A stretch of DNA of 11,661 nt, from NCBI GenBank assembly GCA_903927495.1, contig CAIYNH010000103.1, positions 1 through 11,661 of the forward strand, in the 5' to 3' direction. The position numbers were made by a program, and so were the translations under genes. The notes below the pieces were generated by a model. It did no database searches. It was not told the origin of the DNA and saw only the letters and a program-made list of their open reading frames with translations. Shown here in pieces: positions 6,055-11,661 of the stretch. Source of the DNA: an uncultured beta proteobacterium (GTDB taxonomy: Bacteria > Pseudomonadota > Gammaproteobacteria > Burkholderiales > Burkholderiaceae_C). Every line of letters begins with the position of its first letter. Within the stretch, counting starts at the first letter, position 1.

Positions 6055-6933
6055 ATGAAATCTTTTGAAAACATTTTGCCAAAACTGGTGATCGCCCCTG
6101 GCTTTGTCCTGGGGTTCGCATTCATCTATGGCTTCATGATCTGGAACGGCGTGCTCTCGGCCACCGGCTCCCGCATGCTGCCCAATTACGACGAGTTTGT
6201 CGGGCTGGAGCAGTACGCCCGGCTCTGGGAAATGGACCGATGGTGGGTGGCCCTGAAAAACTTGGGCATTTTCAGCCTGCTGTATGTCGGTGGCTCAATG
6301 TTTCTGGGCATTGCACTGGCGATTTTTCTGGACCAGAAAATCCGTTTTGAAGGTGTCTTGCGCACCGTCTACCTGTACCCCATGGCACTCTCATTCATCG
6401 TCACCGGCACTGCCTGGAAATGGATTTTGAACCCCAGCCTTGGACTGGAAAAACTGATGCACGACCTCGGCTGGGCCAGCTTTTCATTTGACTGGCTGGT
6501 GCAATCCGACACGGCTATTTACTGCGTGGTAATTGCCGGCATCTGGCAATCGGCCGGCTTTGCCATGGCGTTGTCGCTGGCCGGCTTACGCGGCATCGAC
6601 GACAGCATCATCAAGGCGGCACAAATTGACGGTGCCTCATTGCCGCGCATTTACTGGCGAATTATTTTGCCGATCTTGCGCCCGGTGGTGTTCTCGACCA
6701 TTCTGGTGCTGTCGCACCTGTCCATCAAGGGCTTCGATCTGGTGATGGCCCTGACCGCAGGTGGACCGGGTTTTTCGTCCGATGTGCCGGCCACCTTCAT
6801 GTATGTGATGAGCTTTACCCGGGGCCAAATTGGCTTGGGCGCGGCCAGCGCCACCATGATGCTGGCGACCGTGGCGGCCATTGTTGTGCCTTACCTTTAC
6901 AGCGAACTTCGCGCCAAACCCCATGACCGCTAA
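6055..6933 (+). CDS. gtsB: sugar ABC transporter permease, first subunit
   Basis: This 292-residue inner-membrane protein of the MalF-like permease family forms half of the channel through which GtsA-bound sugar passes. Six membrane segments are apparent, at about 11-33, 70-92, 104-122, 154-176, 205-228 and 262-283. The cytoplasmic EAA loop, KAAQIDGASLPRIYWRIILP (187-206), is where the ATPase docks. There is no long periplasmic insertion, so the length is typical of glucose-type permeases rather than MalF itself. ATG 6055 has no clear Shine-Dalgarno sequence, only A-rich sequence before it, and the 929-base repeat insert separates it from gtsA. Its end overlaps the start of gtsC by 11 bases, which indicates translational coupling. 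The symbol rests on similarity to the Pseudomonas gtsABCD order and on gtsA. Confidence 0.9.
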   Translation: MKSFENILPKLVIAPGFVLGFAFIYGFMIWNGVLSATGSRMLPNYDEFVGLEQYARLWEMDRWWVALKNLGIFSLLYVGGSMFLGIALAIFLDQKIRFEGVLRTVYLYPMALSFIVTGTAWKWILNPSLGLEKLMHDLGWASFSFDWLVQSDTAIYCVVIAGIWQSAGFAMALSLAGLRGIDDSIIKAAQIDGASLPRIYWRIILPILRPVVFSTILVLSHLSIKGFDLVMALTAGGPGFSSDVPATFMYVMSFTRGQIGLGAASATMMLATVAAIVVPYLYSELRAKPHDR

Positions 6934-7777
6934 ACACTTGCCCCGCCTGGCCATCTATGCCGTTTTGCTGCTGGCAGCGCTATTTTTTCTGGCACCGCTG
7001 TATGTAATGCTGGCGACCTCGTTCAAGGATGCCGATCAGATCCGCTCCGGCAACCTGCTGAGCTTGCCCAATTCACTCAATTTTGAGGCATGGCAACTGG
7101 CCTGGTCGTCGGCTTGCACCGGCGTCGATTGCCGGGGCTTGAAGCCCTATTTTGTCAACTCGGTCATCATGGCGGTGCCGGCCGTGCTGATTTCTACCGC
7201 TTGGGGCGCGATTAACGGCTACGTGCTTTCGATGTGGAAGTTCAGGGGTAGTGAGTTGTTGTTTGGCTTCATGCTGTTTGGGGTGTTTATGCCGTTTCAG
7301 GTGGTGTTGCTGCCCATGAGCCAGGTGCTGGGTTACCTCGGGCTGTCGAGCTCGCTGAGCGGCTTGATTTTGGTGCACTGCATTGCCGGACTGGCCGGCA
7401 CCACGCTGTTTTTCAGAAACTACTACGCGGCAATTCCAAAAGAGCTGGTCAACGCGGCGCGCATGGACGGGGCCGGTTTCTGGCGCATTTTCTGGCGCAT
7501 TGTGGTGCCCATGTCCACGCCGATCCTGATGGTGACCCTGATCTGGCAGTTCACCAACATCTGGAACGATTTTCTGTTTGGGGTGGCATTCAGTGGTGCC
7601 GACAGCAAGCCCATCACCGTTGGTCTGAACAACATGGCCAACACCAGCAGCAGCGTAAAAAGCTACAACGTGGATATGGCAGCGGCTGTGATTGCCGGTT
7701 TGCCGACCATGTTGGTGTATGTGCTGGCCGGTCAATATTTCGTCAAAGGTCTGACTGCTGGTGCGGTCAAAGGATAA
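6923..7777 (+). CDS. gtsC: sugar ABC transporter permease, second subunit
   Basis: This 284-residue MalG-like inner-membrane permease pairs with GtsB. It has an N-terminal membrane segment (~10-31), further segments at ~80-102, 112-132, 144-164, 197-216 and 255-275, and the EAA loop ELVNAARMDGAGFWRIFWRI (174-193). Two Cys in the first periplasmic loop (C65 and C70) are close together. ATG 6923 is chosen because it gives a normal MalG-like N terminus; an in-frame TTG at 6881 would place 14 more residues inside gtsB. The 11-base overlap with gtsB explains the lack of an independent ribosome binding site. It ends five bases before gtsD. Confidence 0.92.
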   Translation: MTAKHLPRLAIYAVLLLAALFFLAPLYVMLATSFKDADQIRSGNLLSLPNSLNFEAWQLAWSSACTGVDCRGLKPYFVNSVIMAVPAVLISTAWGAINGYVLSMWKFRGSELLFGFMLFGVFMPFQVVLLPMSQVLGYLGLSSSLSGLILVHCIAGLAGTTLFFRNYYAAIPKELVNAARMDGAGFWRIFWRIVVPMSTPILMVTLIWQFTNIWNDFLFGVAFSGADSKPITVGLNNMANTSSSVKSYNVDMAAAVIAGLPTMLVYVLAGQYFVKGLTAGAVKG

Positions 7778-7782
7778 AACTC

Positions 7783-8853
7783 ATGGCAGCTTCATTACAA
7801 ATTGCAGGCATTCGGAAAATTTTCGGCAAGGGCGAGAAAACCGTCGAGGTGCTCAAAAAGATCGACATCGATGTCGCTCCCGGCGAATTCCTGATTCTTG
7901 TCGGGCCTTCCGGTTGCGGCAAATCAACCCTGCTCAACATCATCGCCGGATTGGAAGAGCCATCCGAGGGTGAGGTTCGCATTGCCGGCAAGAACGTGGT
8001 CGGGGTGGCTCCAGCGCAGCGCGACATTGCCATGGTTTTTCAGAGTTACGCGCTCTACCCGACCATGAGCGTGGCTGACAACATTGGTTTTGCCCTGGAA
8101 ATGCGCAAGGTTCCCAAAAATGTGCGCACCCAACGCATAGCCGAGGTCGCCGGCATGCTGCAAATTGAGCATTTGCTGGATCGACGCCCGGCGCAACTCT
8201 CGGGTGGTCAACGCCAGCGCGTGGCCATGGGACGGGCACTGGCGCGCGACCCGCAACTGTTTTTATTTGACGAGCCGCTCAGCAATCTGGATGCCAAACT
8301 GCGTGTGGAGATGCGAGCCGAGATCAAACGCCTGCACCAAGTCAGCGGCATCACCAGCGTCTATGTGACACACGACCAGATCGAAGCCATGACGCTGGGC
8401 AGTCGCATTGCGGTGATGAAGGACGGAATCCTCCAGCAAATTGGCACGCCAGACGACATTTATCGCCGCCCGGCGAACACGTATGTGGCTGGTTTCATCG
8501 GCTCACCAACTATGAACTTCATAGCTGGTAGCGCTAGCGGCACGGGCGATACAGGCTTATTCTCTTTTGAAGGCGGAAGCCTGAAATTGCCCTGCCCGGC
8601 GCGCGGAAAAATCAGCCTGGGCCAGCGACCCGAGCATATTCACCTAAGTGACGAGACCCATTGGCGTGGCGCTGTCACGCTGGTCGAACCGACCGGGGCG
8701 GACACTTATGTGGTAGTCAAAACGCTGGCTGGACCGATCACCGTGCGAGTGCCGCCCAGCACCCTGGTCAAAGTAGGTGACAGCGTGGGTCTGTCCGTCA
8801 GCAGCAACCACAACAACTGGTTTGATGTGCAAAGCGGTTTGCGTCTGGGCTGA
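7783..8853 (+). CDS. gtsD: sugar ABC transporter ATP-binding protein (MalK/UgpC type)
   Basis: This 356-residue ATPase powers the GtsBC importer from the cytoplasmic side. All nucleotide-binding motifs are intact: Walker A GPSGCGKST (41-49), Q-loop Gln87 in FQSYALYP, signature LSGGQRQ (139-145), Walker B LFLFDEP (159-165), D-loop SNLD and His197 in VTHDQ. Residues ~240-356 form the MalK-type regulatory/TOBE region, with LGQRPEHIHL and a final SVGLSVSSNHNNWFD; this part may bind regulators, but no partner is visible. AAAGGA (7769-7774), eight bases before the ATG and overlapping the end of gtsC, is a good ribosome binding site. It is the last gene of the operon and faces a convergent gene 119 bases away. 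Such ATPases are often shared between importers, so the substrate comes from the context. Confidence 0.94.
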   Translation: MAASLQIAGIRKIFGKGEKTVEVLKKIDIDVAPGEFLILVGPSGCGKSTLLNIIAGLEEPSEGEVRIAGKNVVGVAPAQRDIAMVFQSYALYPTMSVADNIGFALEMRKVPKNVRTQRIAEVAGMLQIEHLLDRRPAQLSGGQRQRVAMGRALARDPQLFLFDEPLSNLDAKLRVEMRAEIKRLHQVSGITSVYVTHDQIEAMTLGSRIAVMKDGILQQIGTPDDIYRRPANTYVAGFIGSPTMNFIAGSASGTGDTGLFSFEGGSLKLPCPARGKISLGQRPEHIHLSDETHWRGAVTLVEPTGADTYVVVKTLAGPITVRVPPSTLVKVGDSVGLSVSSNHNNWFDVQSGLRLG

Positions 8854-8880
8854 GCGGGTGGTGCTCCAGACAAAATCCGT

Positions 8881-8948
8881 GTTCACCGACCAAGCCGCAT
8901 TGACCTGAGCTGAGCCCTGGCCCAGGACTGGGAAATTTTGCGGTGAAC
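8881..8948. terminator. possible weak terminator between convergent genes
   Basis: GTTCACCG (8881-8888) and CGGTGAAC (8941-8948) form a perfect eight-base inverted repeat. An inner hairpin, CCCA-GGAC-TGGG, is followed by AAATTTTG, which offers a poor U-run for gtsD transcripts. The position between convergent genes fits termination, but the long loop and weak T tract make this tentative. Confidence 0.25.
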
Positions 8949-8972
8949 GTCATGGCGACCGTCCGGCCTATG

Positions 8973-10556
8973 TCACTCGCTTGAACCGCAGCGTCGGATG
9001 CAGTCGCGTCCGGCCTCCTTTGCGCGGTACATGGCTTCGTCGGCACCCTTGGTCAAAGCTGCTGCATCGTCACCATCTTCAGGGTAAACAGCAACCCCGA
9101 TACAGCAGGAGATTACCAGTTCATGCCCAGCCACGAGGAAGGGCTGGCGCAGCACCACTTGCAGCTTTTCTGCCAGATCAAGTATCACGTCGCCTTCGCC
9201 AAGCTGGGCCAGCAGCACCACAAATTCATCGCCGCCGATGCGCCCAACCGTGTCTGCAGCGCGAACACCATCCTGGATCCGCCTGGCTACCTGTTGCAAG
9301 ACCTGATCACCCACGTCGTGACCAAAGTTGTCGTTGATGGGTTTGAAATGATCAAGATCAAGAAATAACATCGCAAAGCGACCGCTTTGTCGTTTGGCAC
9401 GGGCCAACTCCTGCTTCAGGCGGTCACTGAATAGGGCGCGATTGGGAATGTTCGTCAAAGAATCGTGTTGTGCCATATGCCGCAATTCTTCAGTCATCGA
9501 TGCGGCAAGGCGCAACGCCCGTTCCCGACCATTGATCATCAACCAGGCTAGCAGGGCCAGCAACAGGCTAAAAACGACCCCGGCCACCGCTGTCATCCAT
9601 TCCAAGCCTCGACCATAACGGGCTTCGAAAGCCTCTTGCGAACTCAGTGAAAGCGTCCAGTTATGGCCTGCCACAACCATGTATTCATTGGCTTTAACTG
9701 CAGTCGGTCTGGTTCGCCCGGCCAAGGCGGCACTGCCCTCTGTACGGTACAAGAGGGCGGTGCCATCGGCATCGGTTCCATCAAATATGGCAAGCGTCAG
9801 CCCGGGCACCTGGGTTCCATACAAGCCAGCCATGAAATCGCTCATGTGGAAGGCGGCATAGACCCATCCGATCAACTGGGCACGTCGCACTTGGACGCTG
9901 TCATGCGCTTGACCCTGCTCGTAAACTGGCAAATACATAATGAACCCGGGCGGGGCATCGGCTTCGGTGTCTGTTTTCAACTGAACTTTTCCGGAAATTG
10001 CTGCCATACCTGAATCGCGGGACTTCTCAAGGGCGAGTCGGCGCACCGGATCCAACCAGATGTCGCTGCCTGGAGGCGCACGATTGCGTCCCACATTGGG
10101 CTCTCTCTGGACGATCACGGCATACTCGTCGCGCACTCCTGCAGGTTCGATGGCGTAGTCCGGAAAACCAGCGTTGCGCATGGCCGCCAGGTGCCCGGAT
10201 TTGCCCTGAGCGGGAATCCAGTCCACCACGCCGATGGCCTGTAGTCCGGAAAAATTGGCATCAAGCTGAAGCGTTTCCACATAGTTGTGCATTGCCGCGC
10301 GATTATTCCAAGTCGTCGTGGCAAACAGCGACTGCACTCCACGCAACATTTGCTCGTAACCCTGTACGCGCTGCTCGATGCGACTGACCGTTTCGCGCAG
10401 GGAAAAATCAAATTGCGAGCGCAGCGCCTTGCGGTTTGTCTGGCGTTCATGATCCCAAGTGAACCAGGTGGCTCCGATCGTGACCACCAGAATCAGCCAC
10501 GGCAACAGGGCCAGGAGCAGGCGCGTGGTCTTGCTGTGGATGCGGGCACTGTTCAT
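8973..10556 (-). CDS. CHASE-GGDEF membrane diguanylate cyclase
   Basis: This 527-residue inner-membrane protein is predicted to make c-di-GMP from two GTP. Membrane helix 1 (12-32) and helix 2 (320-341) flank a periplasmic CHASE sensor domain. Its hallmarks are IGVVDWIP (109-115), DPVRRLALEKSRDSG (169-183) and GFIMYLPVYE (204-213). The cytoplasmic GGDEF domain opens with HDSLTNIPNR (364-373), keeps FLDLDHFKPIND, and has an intact GGDEF (441-445), so it is likely active. RAAD (432-435), five residues before GGDEF, is the product-inhibition I-site. No EAL domain follows. The ATG lies seven bases after the stop of the secreted solute-binding protein gene, so the pair is almost surely one operon. 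That protein may help in sensing a periplasmic ligand; this is inference from position. Confidence 0.92.
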   Translation of the reverse strand: MNSARIHSKTTRLLLALLPWLILVVTIGATWFTWDHERQTNRKALRSQFDFSLRETVSRIEQRVQGYEQMLRGVQSLFATTTWNNRAAMHNYVETLQLDANFSGLQAIGVVDWIPAQGKSGHLAAMRNAGFPDYAIEPAGVRDEYAVIVQREPNVGRNRAPPGSDIWLDPVRRLALEKSRDSGMAAISGKVQLKTDTEADAPPGFIMYLPVYEQGQAHDSVQVRRAQLIGWVYAAFHMSDFMAGLYGTQVPGLTLAIFDGTDADGTALLYRTEGSAALAGRTRPTAVKANEYMVVAGHNWTLSLSSQEAFEARYGRGLEWMTAVAGVVFSLLLALLAWLMINGRERALRLAASMTEELRHMAQHDSLTNIPNRALFSDRLKQELARAKRQSGRFAMLFLDLDHFKPINDNFGHDVGDQVLQQVARRIQDGVRAADTVGRIGGDEFVVLLAQLGEGDVILDLAEKLQVVLRQPFLVAGHELVISCCIGVAVYPEDGDDAAALTKGADEAMYRAKEAGRDCIRRCGSSE

Positions 10557-10563
10557 GGCCAGA

Positions 10564-11355
10564 TCAGAAATTCACCAAGGAGGCAGCGAGTTCAGGTTTG
10601 AAATATTTTTCGAAAATCCGGCGCATGCTTCCGTCAGAGCGCATGCTGCTGACGATGGCACGCCATTGTTCCTGTTGCTGTGCCGGCACGGCTTTGTTGG
10701 ACATGATCAACCCGTGTGGAACAGGTGCATCGCTGAACTCAAGTATGGTGGTCATCTCACGAATTTTTTTCTCCTCCAGCGCTGGAAAATCGAAGGGTTC
10801 AATGATCATGCCTTGAACGCGCCCAAGCATCAGCGTCTGGTACAGCGGCGCAAGTCCGCCGGCTAGACTGAGGCGATTGGATTCTTGCAATTTATCGACC
10901 AGACGATTAGCTGACTGGCTGTACCTGAAGCTGCGAATCACGCCCAACTGCAAGCTCTCGTTCTGCTCGAAGGCAGACAAATTTCGTACCCCCGAATCGT
11001 TACGCACCAGCAGGTAATATTTATTACTGAAGTACCAGGCAAAACTGGCAAACTTGTCGCGATCAGCATTGGCAATCCCGGAAAGACTGAAATCCAGCGC
11101 ACCGGACTCTATCAGCTGCCAGATTCGCGAGCGCGGCATCAGGCTCACCGTCACCTTGCAACCACTGCGACGGATGAGTTCGTCTGCCACATCCTTGTCA
11201 ATACCGGTATCTGTGGCAGCAGAATAGAGCAGTCCGTGGTCATGCAGCGCCAGGGTGTAGGTCCGCGCGCAATCCTCTATAGCACCACCAGCAGCGCAGG
11301 CGCTACCAAAATGGCTCAACACGAGCAGAATCACAAGAAAAAATCGACCCGCCAT
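10564..11355 (-). CDS. periplasmic solute-binding protein, family 3 (SBP_bac_3-like)
   Basis: This 263-residue protein resembles amino-acid-type periplasmic binding proteins. It has a signal peptide (residues 1-21, ending SACA) and a typical core, GIDKDVADELIRRSG (51-65), SRIWQLIESGALDFSLSGIANADRDK (76-101) and YYLLVRNDSG (113-122). Two Cys in the mature part (C29 and C66) could form a disulfide. The Cys at 20 does not sit in a proper lipobox, so it is probably soluble in the periplasm. ATG 11355 is preferred, with GGGAG five bases upstream; a TTG at 11367 would add four residues and lies within that ribosome binding site. No transporter permease is nearby; instead a CHASE-GGDEF gene follows after seven bases. 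A sensory rather than uptake role is therefore likely. The ligand is unknown. Confidence 0.85.
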   Translation of the reverse strand: MAGRFFLVILLVLSHFGSACAAGGAIEDCARTYTLALHDHGLLYSAATDTGIDKDVADELIRRSGCKVTVSLMPRSRIWQLIESGALDFSLSGIANADRDKFASFAWYFSNKYYLLVRNDSGVRNLSAFEQNESLQLGVIRSFRYSQSANRLVDKLQESNRLSLAGGLAPLYQTLMLGRVQGMIIEPFDFPALEEKKIREMTTILEFSDAPVPHGLIMSNKAVPAQQQEQWRAIVSSMRSDGSMRRIFEKYFKPELAASLVNF

Positions 11356-11494
11356 TTTGGCTCCCAACTAATATTTGGTTTCATTATCACCATGGTGGTG
11401 ATTGCCTTGAAGTTAAATTCTAAAGTGTAAAAGGCAGCAAGCTTGCATAAATCAATTGGCAGCGCCTTCACGACAGCCAGAGGCCAAGCCTAAT
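11356..11494 (-). promoter_or_regulatory. leader and possible promoter of the binding protein/GGDEF operon
   Basis: This region upstream of the - strand operon contains a weak promoter candidate: TTGCTG (complement of 11435-11440) and TTTAAC (complement of 11412-11417), 17 bases apart. Between it and the gene, ATCACC (11386-11391) and GGTGAT (11397-11402) form an inverted repeat with a five-base spacer, which includes the palindrome CACCATGGTG. A second palindrome, GCAAGCTTGC (11437-11446), overlaps the candidate -35. These could be regulator sites or leader hairpins. The evidence is pattern only. Confidence 0.25.
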
Positions 11495-11661
11495 TTGAGA
11501 CTTCCTGATCCGCGCTAAGCAAATGCGACAAAAATCGGAATCAGGCGTGGCACTTGTGGAAGCGGCATCTTGCCGCTTTCCCCAGCTTCTGCGGCTGGAA
11601 GCCACAGCTACAAGACGCGATCAGTGCCATTCGGAATTCCTTGCGGATCAGGAAGTCTGAA
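11495..11661. repeat. structured element bounded by inverted repeats (MITE-like), possibly cut by the window end
   Basis: AGACTTCCTGATCCGC (11498-11513) recurs as its exact reverse complement at 11643-11658. Allowing one mismatch, the match extends to 11495 and 11661. The inside is highly foldable: AAGCGGCA-TCT-TGCCGCTT is a perfect eight-pair hairpin, and TGGCAC/GTGCCA and CTTGT/ACAAG pair further out. No reading frame is credible inside. Short length, terminal inverted repeats and lack of coding fit a non-autonomous mobile element or a dispersed intergenic repeat. The outer boundary and any target duplication cannot be judged at the window edge. Confidence 0.5.

Noticed and set aside
5793..6125. 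Minus-strand ORF across element copy 3 and the start of gtsB
   Set aside because: It is repeat sequence plus antisense of gtsB; the other element copies give similar accidental peptides.

Overview
The window (about 11.7 kb, moderately GC-rich) reads as chromosome from a betaproteobacterium, most likely a Comamonadaceae member of the Rhodoferax/Polaromonas kind. This is inferred from protein style and codon use only; there is no rRNA or other marker. It holds nine convincing genes: seven on the + strand, then two convergent genes on the - strand.

Region 1 (150-2231): a single-subunit molybdopterin oxidoreductase with one N-terminal [4Fe-4S] motif and a probable Cys ligand to Mo. No partner subunits are adjacent. 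Region 2 (2309-3712): a free-standing cupin resembling the C-terminal isomerase domain of ManC-type enzymes, then a ROK-family sugar kinase with altered substrate and zinc motifs.

Region 3 (3713-8853): a glucose/mannose-type ABC importer, matching gtsABCD. The binding-protein gene has its own leader, with an AT-rich inverted repeat and a predicted three-way-junction RNA ending just before the ribosome binding site. The operon is split by 929 non-coding bases between gtsA and gtsB. That insert contains a 65-base ATTG repeat, a terminator-like hairpin, three copies of a ~120-base palindromic element (the first inverted relative to the other two), a GTTCA repeat and smaller pentanucleotide repeats. 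After it, gtsB, gtsC and gtsD are tightly packed (11-base overlap, then a 5-base gap). The kinase and importer together suggest uptake of glucose or a similar hexose and its phosphorylation.

Region 4 (8973-11355, - strand): a two-gene unit of a secreted family-3 solute-binding protein followed 7 bases later by a membrane CHASE-GGDEF diguanylate cyclase with intact GGDEF and RxxD motifs. The arrangement suggests a periplasmic ligand sensor feeding c-di-GMP signalling. The last ~165 bases carry a structured sequence bounded by 16-base perfect inverted repeats, possibly a small MITE-like element.

The best candidates for something undescribed are the gtsA leader RNA, the repeat-loaded gap inside the transporter operon, and the binding protein/CHASE-GGDEF pair. 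No CRISPR array, tRNA, rRNA or transposase gene was seen.
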